A DNA stretch of 64,000 nt, from contig JAEHOE010000004.1 of the NCBI GenBank assembly GCA_016858145.1, positions 558,001 to 622,000 on the forward strand, written 5' to 3'. A program made the position numbers and the translations under genes. This stretch comes from Edaphochlamys debaryana. Lineage: Eukaryota; Chlorophyta; Chlorophyceae; Chlamydomonadales. This document shows, piece after piece, positions 46,462-56,523 of this stretch. A model generated the notes under the pieces. The model was not told where the DNA came from. It saw only the letters and a program-made list of their open reading frames with translations, and did not search any database. How positions within the stretch are numbered: position 1 is the first letter of the stretch; every line of letters begins with the position of its first letter.

Positions 46462-49400
46462 TCAGCCCACCTTGATCAGGCGGCACGTGACCGCCAGGAG
46501 CTTGGTGCAGGGCGTGCTGTCCAGCTGCGGGAAGGGAAGGTGGACCGGCGCGGGCAGGACGGGGGCAAGAGCTCAACTTGTGCAAGGCACACGCAACGGT
46601 GTGTGGCCACGGGCTGCGGGCAGGACAGGCGATGTACCGTAATCATACATGTGGATATCCAAAGCAGGCTGGGAGGGTCCAGGGGCTGCCGTCACGTCCG
46701 CGGCTGGCGGCTCTACTGTATCTGCTATGAGCCGCTCCTTGGCCTGCAATAAGCTCTCACCCATCGCATGCACCACAGCGGTCCAGGGGCCTTTGTCCCG
46801 TGCAACCCAATGCCAGCGCCAGCCCCCAATCCCAAAAACTCCCTAACGCGCCGCGGGGTCTCACCGTGAAGCCGGCTGCCGACGTCGAATCCTGCAGGAT
46901 CCTAGCCAGGCTGTAGGGGCCGCCCGGGTTGGTGTTGGTGATGCGGGCCCAGCGCTTGTACTTGGGGTCAAAGGGGTTGAACACGTTGGTGCCGGTGGGG
47001 GCCACTGCGCGGGGGGGTTTAGGGGATCGGAGAATCATATGGTCTACTGCTGGTGCGCTGCCATTCCCTGATGTCATCCGTCATCGTTCCATGTCATCCA
47101 AAGAGAAACCCCCACCGCGGCCAGCTATGGTCCCCGCTGCTGGCGTCCGTGGCCCTACCAGTGGGGACTGTGTAGGCCTGGGCAGCAGCGAACGCGAAGA
47201 CCTGAGTCGGTCGAGAGGGCCATCAAGGGCAGGAGTCGAGGGCGAACGGGGGACACGGCGGTCGGGAGGGGGGAAAAAACCCCAGACCGGGTAGACCTTG
47301 CGCCTCGCCGCGCCTCTACGCCTTCTAAGTAGCTCAAACGTATACACTCATACTCAATAGCGTAACGACCGCTTGAAACTAGGACTCGCTTGCCGAAGTC
47401 TTCTCGCTGCGAAGCATCTCCGCGAATGTAAGCTGAAATGGCCTCCGAGGCTGCCAACTGTGTAGTCTGTAACGTATCTGATACACAGCTGCGGAAGCGG
47501 GGAAGGAGCACGGCGCAGAAGCTGAAATGGGTGCAACGCGAGGATTTCCACATCGAGCTCTCTGAGCCCGAGCAACGCGCTCGACTAGGTGCTATAGACG
47601 CCGGGGGTCTAGTGCTGCTGTGTCCGACGCACTATGCAACGAACCAGCGCGCGCAAGCGAGGGGTGCCATCAAGCACGCGCTTGTCCTCGCGGCGCGTAA
47701 GACGCGCGCCGCAGCCAATGCGCTCGCTGCGCTTCCGGCCGCGACGGGCAAGCTGCTGGCGAAGGCGGTCCCACGCCTGTCCCGGAGGGAGCAGGAGCGG
47801 TCAGCGGCACTGAAGGAGCTGGCGGAGCCCCGCGGAGCCATGCGCCTGGGCGACAGCGCAGATGCGCCCACCACCGCCAAGCAGGTCGCGGACCTGTGCC
47901 TCAGCACCTACCGCACCGGCAAGGACTCCTTCTTCGGGCAGCTCGTGAAGCGTCGCGGCGGTCAGGTTACGGAGGCGCTGCGGCTCCTGTCACCAGTCAG
48001 CGCGACACGCTCGGCCCCAGCCACGGCGACCGCCCCAGCCAGCCCAGACAAGCCTCCGTTTCGAGAGCTGGGGCAGCGGCCAGCCACCATCCGCGGCGCT
48101 TCTCCAGGCACAGACAGCTACTATGTGGAGGCGTGTAATTACTTGAACGGCGAGCTGCGGCCTGGCCAGCTTGCGTTCCTTCTCGAGGACGTGCGGAAGA
48201 GGATGCAGGGGGCCGGTCTGCCGACTGACGAGTCGGTGGCATGGCTGCGTGCGGCGCCGCCACCAGCGCCGGCGCCGCCGCCACCACTGCAGCAGCCCGC
48301 ACTGCCACCCCGCGCCCGGCGTGGCAGCGCGCAACCTGCTGCTGCCGTGCAGCCTCGAGCCGCGCAGCCTGGCCACCGCCGTGCTGGCAGCAGCGGTTCC
48401 GGCGCTTATGGAGGCGGCGGTGGTGGCATCAGATGTGGGGCAGGAGGCCCGCAGCCTCAAGCTGCCCGGCCCAGCCACCGTCGTGCTGCCAGCAGCGGGT
48501 CGGGCGCATATGGAGCCGGTGGCGGCGACAGCGGCGAGGGCGAGGCAGGCGACCAGCCTTTGGCATCCAGCGCCACAGAGCAGCTGCTGCAGAGCTGGCT
48601 CCCGGCTGACTGGGCGAGCTGGGCAGGGTACGCGCGCACCAGCATCTTTGGCGGCGCAGAGGCATCCCCAACCCAGCTGCTAGCTGCCTTCCGCCTGGTG
48701 CACGCAAGTCAGAGCGAAGAGCTGAAGCCCAAGGACCTGGCGGACCTGCTCGCTCAGGTGGCGTACGACGCAGCACGCACCTCCCTCGCAGCCCGTGGCC
48801 GCGACCTGGTCAACAACTTCTATCAGGCAGCCCCGTCGGCGCTGACAGGCCAGCCGCTGCTGCTTGACCATGAGGACTACGTGCACAAGACTAAGAACCT
48901 CGTCTCGCAGCTACGCAACCAGCCAGCCACGCCGCCAGGGCCTGTGCTCCTCAGCCGCCAGCTGCTGAGCTCGACCGCAGCCAAGCACCACACGCTGGGG
49001 CACGTGGGCGGCACGCTGGCCAAAAACACGGACGCGCAGAACGTGCCCGTGTGCGAGGCGCTGCTGTACGACGAGGAGCTGCAGGCGCGGCTGCTGATGG
49101 AGGGGCACGCGGCGGAGGCGCTCATGCTGCGCGTGCTGGGCCACGCACACCAGGCGTGGGACTTTCCTCATTTGACAAGCGAGGTGCGGACGCGTCGCCT
49201 GGAGAACTTGCGCTTCGTGCTCTGGGCGCTGGTGGGGCCACAGCTAGCGCGGGTGGACACAGCCGCCAAGGCAGCCTCTCGGTCGCACAAGGTGCTGGGC
49301 CTGACGACCGAGCTCTGCACCGTCATGCTCGCCAACATCGAGTCGCGCTCGCAGCTGCTACGGCTGCTGCCGGAGGCGCAGCGAGCGCTGCTGGCGGAGC

Positions 49401-52400
49401 GGGGCCTGTCGACCGACGATCTGGAGGGCGAGTTCGCCTTGCTCGTCAACGGCTGCGGCTACAAGCCCACGGTGGAGATGGCCATGGGCTTCCTGGCTGG
49501 CTGCGACTTCCTGCACTATGTGCGGCGCTGCCAAAGCGAGCTGGGCATCACGCTGGCCAAGAGCAGCAAGGCGCACTACTCGTACCACGAGGCGGCAAGG
49601 CGCGGAGACGCCAGCTGGAACGACGGGCTGTACCTAACAGCAGCGGGCGCTGAGGCGTATGCGGCGCACGTGGCGACCGTGATTGACCGCGCGCGCAACG
49701 CGCTGGGCATGAAGCGGGACCGCACCATCCGCGCATTGAGCTATGGTAGAGCTGAGGGCAAGCTGAGAGCAAGCCTAGCGCACGCTGAGATAGAGATCAC
49801 AACTCCAGCACAAACAGATGCACAATGGCAATGACAAAGACGCCCCTTCTCCTACTTTCGGCTTCTGTGGGGATTTGTTGGATATCAAAGGTACAACACT
49901 GTTGCAACGTGGAGCTTGGGCTGCTGGTGGGTCGATTTCGGTGCATTTGGGGTCAATGTCACTGCATTACTAAGATCTAACGGCTTTCCAACCGTAGAAA
50001 ATTGAGGCAACCGAGGTGCTGAGGCCCCGGATGAGTTCTAGGGACGCGCCTGGGGTGCTCCAGGCCGCCTGACGCTTGGGGGGCCGGAAATGTGAAGGTC
50101 CTGGGGGTGCTGCCCCTACCCTGACTGCTGCCACCCCGCCCAAACCGTCCCTAACCACCTAACCGCTAAAAGTATGCCTTTGCCAGTGCGTTCAAAGACG
50201 TGCACGTAGTAATAAGTTGCGGGCTGAGGTCCTCTAGCCGCCCACCTACTTTTCATACTAGAACGCACTGGCAAAGGGGTCGTTTGGGGCGTTTCCGTAA
50301 GGGGGGTCTCCAGAACCGCCGTGTCCCCCGTTCGAGTCGAGGGGCTATGGCTCCACCCTCGAACGGTCACCCCTTCTCTCATGGCCGTGCCCCTCACAAT
50401 GTGAGACCGTTGCCTTGCGCCCTCGGAAAAGCACAGACAAGCCCTGAACGAGGAGGACTGAGAGGCCTTCCATCCCTAGCCCTAACTTACATCTTCGCCG
50501 CCGGTGCGGCAGTTGGGGCAATCGTAAAACATGAAGCAGGTGTGGTTTGCCAGCTTGCGGGCGAACTCGAAGTCCGCGGCGTTGTCAAAACACACCGGGG
50601 CGTAGGTCTGCAATCGGCACGTGGGCGGACGGAGTTTGAGAGCTGTGTGAATTCACTGACAAGGCAGCACTGCTCTTCGACGATGGTTGATCAACGCAAT
50701 CGCCGCAGTCCTGTGCCGTGGCTGGGGTACAGTACCGGACCGGAGGTAGTGAGTGAGTGAGCTCTGGGCCGTGCCTAGGCCATGAAGCGAGGACGACGGC
50801 GCTTTCGATACATGACCCCGCCAACTCAACATCCTCAACCACGGGTGAGGTACCGGACCGGTCCTCGCTATCCAACACCCCGTCCGCACACCCCTCAGTC
50901 CTCACCACAGCTCCGGGTGTGTCGGGATCCGGAATCCGGACCTCCATACGGCCGGGGCACAGGCTGACGTCAGCGCTCAGGGCGCAAAGGTTTGCCTCTA
51001 TCGCTGGGGGGACCTGGAATACGTTTCGCTCGGCGTGGTTGTAATAGCGGATGCTTCCCAACTTGGAGGGCGGGGCTGCGGGCCAAGTGCGGGCAGGGAA
51101 GGGTCGAGTTCGGGGCTCGGGGTCGGGTCCTCAGGGTGCATAGGTGTGGGCACGGGACTGCAGGTGCGCGCTCAGGGCTGCAGGTGCGGCATAGGAGCTA
51201 CAAGCTAGCTTTGTCGGACGGAAATATGGAAGGCGGCTGGGTGCCAGGGCCTAGTGGCCGGGCACTCACGGGGCGGCGGCGAAGGGGGCACGGGCTGTGG
51301 TGGCGGGGCCGTGGGAAACCCAGCGAGGTCTGCGGGGGGAAGGCATGAAGCAAGGGTTCAGGCACTTGGCGTCTGACACCAGCCCGCTTGACCTCCGGTT
51401 GCTGCGACGTAGCCAGCTGCAAACGTCGCAGGCAGGCGAGGGGTCCTCTCTAACTCTAGCAGGAGCTTCACCACTGCCACGACGGCCAGGCAGGGCGGCG
51501 CTAAGCCAACAGCAAACGTAGCGCTCCCGCCCCCACTCCCCTGCCCTATCCCCCCCCGCCCGTTATCCACACACCTACCCGTGCACTCAACACCCGCGTA
51601 GTAGTAGGGCGAGGGACAGCGCCCTGTCACCTGTGCAACAATGAGTATGGGTAATAAGAAGACATCAATAAAGCGAAGCTCTTGGTTGTATGTGGGGCGT
51701 GCGTAGGGCGGGGCCGGTGGGTGCAAGCCAGGGTAGTCGCATGAGCCTCACATTCCTGAGGTCCCCCAGGCCAAACTCGTGCACCTACATACCCCGACCG
51801 GATTAATCGGATTTCAACCGGACCCCGACACCCAGCAGCGTCAGCCGTACAGCTGTGCCCACCTCGAGGTCGCACTGCGTCGCCGAACGGCCCGGAAGCA
51901 GCTTGATGTTTCCCGGATAGGTATTGGCTGATATTACTACTGGCACCTCGTACTCCCCCCACAGGTCAAGATAATGATCTGGTTCTTGCAGCCGCCGCCG
52001 CTGCGCGCTGCCGCCGCTTGCGTCATGCTCCTCCCCCTCTGCCTCCACCGCCGCAGCCTGTTCCAGCTCCCGTCCATCTTCAAGCAGACGACGACGGAAC
52101 AGTGACGCGGGGCAGCCCAGGAAGTAGGCCGAGTAGAGGTAGTCACGACTGTGAGCGTGTGGGAAGGCATAGATTTGGGGGACCAAATAAGCAAGCAGAC
52201 ATAGGAGGGACGCGAGTGGGAGAGGCAGGAATGATGCGCTGTGGTCTTGACGTCACAATCGAGTCAGGCCCGGATCCCGCCAAGGTGTTTGGACGCCATG
52301 CACAGAGCTGTCCCCCCCCTGGAGGCGATTGGGCCCCGTCTTACGGTCTGGAGGGAAAGGTGACGGCAGGTGATGCGTATGCCCGGCCACGGGCAAACCT

Positions 52401-53572
52401 GCGTAGCATAAGTAAAGGGGAGCGGGGCGAGAACGGACCAATCAAGAGCCCTAAGCAAGAGTTTCAAGACCCGGGGCCTTCAGCCGGATCCACGCCTCAT
52501 AGCTGGGTTGCCTAAGGGCTGCCTGAGGCTTGTTGTGCGACGTCCAGGCAGGCGATCTGCTGAGCATCCAGGCACCTGAGTGGCCCAAACCTGTCGTCTT
52601 GTTCCGTTCCGCATGCTTCCGCTGCGTACTACAAGGCTGCATCCGCGTGCAGCCCTGCGCAAATCAACCCACCCAAGCGCTTTGCAGATCTGGTCGGCGC
52701 TGTTGTCGTCCCAGATAGCAGCGCAGATGGGGACCCAGTCGCTGTCCTTGGTGGCGTTGCCATCATACGCGACGGACTGCGCAGGGGGTTGAAAGTCGAC
52801 GGGGCATCGTGTGGCGGCAACAAGCACAGGAAGCAGGGGGGTGCCAGGGCAGTGTCAACCCTAAACCCAACGCTTCAGCCATCGGGGACCAGCGCAACCA
52901 CCACGATAGGCGGCCAAGGGTTGACAAGACAGAGCAGGCGCAAGTCATCGCACGTCGCCCCATGGCCCTTACCGTTGGCAGCACCTCCACTCGGCCAACG
53001 CCGGCGCTGGGGCCCCGTACCACGCGGATGTAGTACGGCGGCGGCGCTGTGGACGGAGAGTATGAGGGCGGCACGGGGACGGGCGAGGGGGAGGGGCATG
53101 GGGAAGTGGGCAGGATGGGTGGGGTCGTGGGGAAGGTGTCGTTGTCAGTTCTGGCATGGCCCGGCTCAGTGCAGGGCTGCAGCCGTACTGCTGCTTGGTG
53201 AGCTCGTGCTTGCGCCAGGTTACTCACGCCGGGCCGGCGAGGGTCGTGGCGGCGGTGACGGGGAAGGCGGCGGCGGAGGTGGCGGTGACGGGGAGGGCGG
53301 CGGCGGAGGCGGTGAGGGGGACGGCGGCGGCGGGGATGGTGGCGACGGTGAGGGCGGCGGTGGTGGCCGGGGCGGAGAGGGAGACGGCGGCGGCGGTGGC
53401 CGGGGCGGAGAGGGGGACGGCGGCGGCGGGGATGGTGGCGACGGGGACGGCGGCGGTGGTGGGCGGGGCGGAGAGGGGGACGGCGGCGGCGGGGATGGTG
53501 GTGACGGGGACGGCGGCGGCGGCGGCCGGGGCGGAGAGGCGGACAGCGCCGACGGGGATGGAGGCAACGGGG

Positions 53573-53606
<34 letters not shown>

Positions 53607-54516
53607 AGGCGATGGTGGCGGGCGTGGCGACGGCGGGGGTGGTGGCGATGGCGGCGGAGGCGATCGTGGTGGGCGTGGGGATGGGGGCGGGCGCTTGAAC
53701 TTCTTCGCCGCGGCTGGGGAAAAGAAAGACAGGGGGGAGGGTGGGTGTGAGAGCGAGTGTGGCGTAGTAGCGGCTAAGGATTCCGAGCACGAGAATGTAA
53801 AGTGGAACTGCCAATGGCCTTAAAAAGCACTACGCACGACCCTAAGCCCCCCTTTCACGGCCCCCTTTGCGGGGCTCGTCCACGGGCCACCCCTATGAAC
53901 GCCGGCCGAGCCTTCACCCCACCTTTCCGCGCGCCCAGATTCCCTGCCAAACACACACGCAGCCCTTCAGACGCCGAACATATAGTCAACCCCGCACCAC
54001 ACTGGAACTAACTTGCAGCAAGCCTGCGCCGATCCTGCTGCCGCAACTCGCCTGGCGTCGTCTTTCCTTCTGCAGCGGGCGTAAGCGGGGCGGGCAGGGT
54101 ATGCTGTTAGAGAGGAAGCAGGCCACAACGGACCAGAGAGGAGGGGCGGTGCGTGGGAAGTGAGAAGGGTGAAGACATGCGGGCGTGCGGGCCCCAGGCC
54201 CGGCTGCGGCAAGAGCCTAGCTACGGGAAGCTGGGGAACTAAGGGCAGAACTTGCCGCGTATGCGGTATGGGAACGGGCCGGTGCAGTAGCGTGTGCGAG
54301 TGCGGGAAACACGGCCTGGCGCACTTTCAAGCTGTCTAGCGTTGTCGACGAACGCTTGGCGTTCGGAGCTTGGACCCCGCTGCGGTGGTTCCGACGGGGA
54401 GCGGTCGCTCGGTCGGGAGTTGAAGGGATAGCGTGCCTCTCACCTGCGCTGATACTCGCCAATAGCAGTATAACCGCAAGGTTGGCTGCACAGCTCAAGG
54501 GCGATGTGCGACACAT
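46462..54516 (-). CDS. Secreted Pro-rich SRCR-module protein C, 13 exons, with a transposon in its tenth intron
   Basis: Exons in transcription order: 54444-54516, 53228-53713, 52973-53046, 52673-52776, 52345-52398, 51863-52148, 51579-51630, 51270-51329, 50906-51075, 50491-50607, 47159-47201, 46865-47004, 46462-46524; in phase, 573 aa. The signal peptide is residues 1-24 (LAVILLLASISA). Residues about 28-186 are an SP/PP rod. The first SRCR-like module (187-359) reads GVGRVEVLPT, DSDWVPICAAIWDDNSADQI, CKALG, ASPAVTFPS and YFLGC. RCPSPYYYAGVECTG and a short PPP spacer follow. The second module (397-573) reads CPGRMEVRIPDPD, TYAPVCFDNAADFEFARKLA, CFMFYDCPNC and TPCTKLLAVTC. SRCR domains bind ligands at the cell surface in animals and are multiplied in green algae; the role here is inferred as wall or receptor-like. 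Exon sizes match gene D exactly for four exons (54, 52, 60 and 117 nt). The 3.3-kb intron between exons 10 and 11 holds the DNA transposon, but the coding frame is intact. Confidence 0.82.
47234..47242. repeat. Left target-site duplication (AGTCGAGGG)
   Basis: Identical to 50335-50343 at the other end of the transposon. The 9-bp length is read directly. It could be 8 bp if one G belongs to the element. Confidence 0.85.
47438..49834 (+). CDS. Putative transposase, 798 aa, THAP-like C2CH motif and D...E RNase-H-like residues
   Basis: Intronless ORF inside the TIR-bounded element, starting at ATG 47438 (MASEAANCVVC). C8-x2-C11, then 50 residues, then C62-x2-H65 (LLCPTHY), with W31 between, matches the spacing of a THAP-type C2CH DNA-binding zinc finger. 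Residues about 270-365 are a low-complexity Pro/Ala/Gly linker with a duplicated HRRA(G/A)SSGSGAYG unit at about 313 and 347. The C-terminal half looks catalytic. DHEDYVHKTKNLVSQLRN (D477, D480, H483, K484, N487) resembles the D-x-H-x2-K-x2-RN block of P/hAT-type transposases. STDDLEGEFALLVNG (E663, E665) resembles the final glutamate block. The first catalytic aspartate was not assigned. Predicted role: cut-and-paste transposition of its own element. The superfamily is not certain. Confidence 0.75.
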   Translation: MASEAANCVVCNVSDTQLRKRGRSTAQKLKWVQREDFHIELSEPEQRARLGAIDAGGLVLLCPTHYATNQRAQARGAIKHALVLAARKTRAAANALAALPAATGKLLAKAVPRLSRREQERSAALKELAEPRGAMRLGDSADAPTTAKQVADLCLSTYRTGKDSFFGQLVKRRGGQVTEALRLLSPVSATRSAPATATAPASPDKPPFRELGQRPATIRGASPGTDSYYVEACNYLNGELRPGQLAFLLEDVRKRMQGAGLPTDESVAWLRAAPPPAPAPPPPLQQPALPPRARRGSAQPAAAVQPRAAQPGHRRAGSSGSGAYGGGGGGIRCGAGGPQPQAARPSHRRAASSGSGAYGAGGGDSGEGEAGDQPLASSATEQLLQSWLPADWASWAGYARTSIFGGAEASPTQLLAAFRLVHASQSEELKPKDLADLLAQVAYDAARTSLAARGRDLVNNFYQAAPSALTGQPLLLDHEDYVHKTKNLVSQLRNQPATPPGPVLLSRQLLSSTAAKHHTLGHVGGTLAKNTDAQNVPVCEALLYDEELQARLLMEGHAAEALMLRVLGHAHQAWDFPHLTSEVRTRRLENLRFVLWALVGPQLARVDTAAKAASRSHKVLGLTTELCTVMLANIESRSQLLRLLPEAQRALLAERGLSTDDLEGEFALLVNGCGYKPTVEMAMGFLAGCDFLHYVRRCQSELGITLAKSSKAHYSYHEAARRGDASWNDGLYLTAAGAEAYAAHVATVIDRARNALGMKRDRTIRALSYGRAEGKLRASLAHAEIEITTPAQTDAQWQ
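50177..50277. repeat. 17-bp perfect inverted repeat in the transposon's right subterminal region
   Basis: CCTTTGCCAGTGCGTTC at 50177-50193 is inverted at 50261-50277 with a 67-bp loop. It sits 38-138 bp inside the right TIR and has no counterpart near the left end, so it may be a transposase-binding site, a transcription-end hairpin or a nested relic. Confidence 0.8.
50335..50343. repeat. Right target-site duplication (AGTCGAGGG)
   Basis: Direct repeat of 47234-47242 immediately outside the right TIR. Confidence 0.85.
53228..53713 (-). repeat. Pro-rich coding minisatellite of gene C (exon 2)
   Basis: The exon encodes KKFKRPPPSPRPPRSPPPPS followed by PPSPSPPRPPPP units. The DNA units are close to those in gene A's rod, but on the opposite strand. 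Paralogue D has only a 105-nt non-repetitive exon here, so the tract was expanded or acquired in C. Confidence 0.85.
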
Positions 54517-56523
54517 GGCCGTTCGTCGCAGACTGGCGGGAGTGGGCCTCGCAATTCGCCACCGGCCACCTTAGATAGCAGCGAGAAATTGCCTGGAGGT
54601 CACGAGGCCCGTATATATAAACTAGTAAGCAATTGGGGCAGTCCAGGGCAGCTCGCTGCGGCTCTATGGCCCGTTCGCTCGTCGGCATTCCCGTTGGTCG
54701 GGAGTTAGGGTGTACTTTGGGATCGGCCAGCTGTAAGCTAGAGGACCAGGCAAATCAATGCACGGCTAAGTTCTGCTCAGCTTGCAGAGGACCCGAGGCT
54801 ATTGTGGCGCTGTTTGATGGTGCCGCATCGCCGCATGTATGCGACGTCCTGTATCTCGCCACAGCACCTATCATATGCTATCTTTCATGTTAATACATAT
54901 GTAAAGGGGCTTGTGGCGCCACGGGCAACGCGGGAACTTGACTAACTGCACCCTGCGTCAGGCGTTCGGGGGACCGAAGAGGTGCTCGCCTGGGACTCCG
55001 CGCACAAACAGTAAAATGAAAGAAAGCTAGACGAGAGAAGCTTGTCACCGCATAGCATGGGATCAAAGCCCTCACGAGGCACAGAAGCCCAGACTCGCAG
55101 TCTACACTGGCGACGTGCTTAAACCACCCAGCCCCTCGCATCAGTGATACTTGCATTTCTGTAGCTCGTCTGTGTGCTGGACCTGCGCGGGACTTTGGCC
55201 TGGCGAGATGTTTGGGACTTGACCGGTGTGTAATGACCGTGGGCGCGCGCTAGGAGCACACCACCGATTGCGGAGCCCGGCTGTAGTTGAGTGGGATGCG
55301 CAGGAGCTCGCTCCTTGCGTACCGGGCCCGACAATGGACCCCCAAAGCACGCTTTCCCGAAGGCCCGTGGGCACCCCCCCCGCCGCTCCGTGTGGTGCTA
55401 GATGGCTTGTGCGCCATGCGGGGGCTATGCCACCTCTCCCCCGACTCTCTTTTGAGCTGGCTTTGCACCGATTTGCAACGACGCACTCCTCTGGCCCCCA
55501 CAGGGCGCAACACGTGGGAAGCTTTGCGATCTGCTCAGGTGAGACAAGGTAGCTGCCTCAAGCCTCGGCATGAGGGGTGGGCGCATGAGGCGGAGACACG
55601 GGCGCGAAGGGCGTAGGGGCAAGACAGGCGCACAGCCCCGAGTCCCCCGACACACGCATGGCGGTAGAGGATGGAGGGGAACTCACATAAATCCATGAGT
55701 AGCATCGCGCGAACATGCACGCGGAAGCAGCGCCCACACGGAGTACCAAGCCGACGTCTCCAGGGGTCCAAGGCGGGGGTAGCCCGAGGCTCACTGCGCC
55801 TCACTGTGGCTCCAGGTGGCCCCAGCTTCACTGACCCAGCCCTTACAACTCATTGCTTGACGCCGCCTAGCGCGGCGCAATGCCCACACAACTGACGCAA
55901 GCCTTCCCATGCATATTCTCCGGCCATGCAGAGCGTGTCACACGCCTTGCTGCCAGTACCATGGGACAAGAGCAAACACGCCAGGACGGGCTGAGCTGGT
56001 GAGTCGTGCGGTCATGAATACCCGGCCGAAGCACCATGTTAGCAGCATCACGCAACCAATCGAGGCCAATAGGACCAACAGCAGAACGCCTAGCACACAG
56101 AACGCCGCCTAGTACACGGCACATCACTTCAGCTTTAACAAATTATGCAGATGAGCCCCCAGCCTTCAAGAGGGCAGAGCAGCCGATGCATGACTCTAGA
56201 ACGGACTGTGAATGATAGGGTCAGCGTCGCAAGATGTATGTACGGCACGGTAGCTGACCCGCAATCCCGCGCTTGCAGCCCTGCCATCTCTGCGCTTCGC
56301 GGACCGGTGGTTGCACCGCCTGCTCTTGCACCTGTACAGCCCTGCCCGACCCCCCTTAGCCGTAGATCAAGGAATCCGCCATCAATAAAGCTAGCAGATG
56401 ACAGCGAGGCATGGCCTAGCCCCTCTCATGCAGAAATAAAGCTAAACTTTACGTGGTGAAGATGGGCAGGCAACTGCAACTGCCCGGCGCTAGATGACCG
56501 TTGAGCGTTGATTCACAGCAATA
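54517..56523. other. 2-kb gap between genes C and D
   Basis: Promoter of gene C at the left end (TATA-like box at 54612) and the 3' flank of gene D at the right. TTACA at 55843-55847 (TGTAA on the minus strand) is a possible poly(A) signal for D, about 680 nt past its stop. No supportable gene; composition is close to 55% GC with several AT-rich islands. Confidence 0.4.
54612..54620 (-). promoter_or_regulatory. TATA-like box upstream of gene C
   Basis: TATATATAA on the plus strand (TTATATATA on the gene strand) lies about 96 nt upstream of the gene C ATG at 54516, a plausible TATA-box position for a 5'UTR of about 65 nt. Confidence 0.5.

Larger units (their letters stand above)
47243..50334 (+). 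mobile_element. Complete 3092-bp DNA transposon with 20-bp TIRs and one transposase ORF
   Basis: The perfect terminal inverted repeats CGAACGGGGGACACGGCGGT lie at 47243-47262 and, reverse complemented, at 50315-50334. They are flanked by AGTCGAGGG direct repeats (47234-47242, 50335-50343). The element carries a single long ORF (47438-49834) and about 500 bp of 3' non-coding DNA with a 17-bp inverted repeat. It lies in an intron of gene C, antisense to it. Perfect TIRs, perfect target duplication and an uninterrupted ORF suggest recent, perhaps autonomous, insertion. An 8-9 bp duplication fits P, hAT, MULE or Novosib superfamilies; the C2CH signature of the ORF favours a P-like element. Confidence 0.92.

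Noticed and set aside
52148..52200. LVPQIYAFPHAHS as coding upstream of gene C exon 6
   Set aside because: This is the pyrimidine tract before the CACAG acceptor; the true preceding exon is 52345-52398, which matches the paralogues D and E in length and sequence.
53224..53814. Minus-strand ORF starting near 53814 as first exon of gene C
   Set aside because: It begins with TTG, runs through a pyrimidine tract and acceptor, and is in the wrong frame for the Pro-rich rod; the ATG exon at 54444-54516 gives a signal peptide and the right phase.
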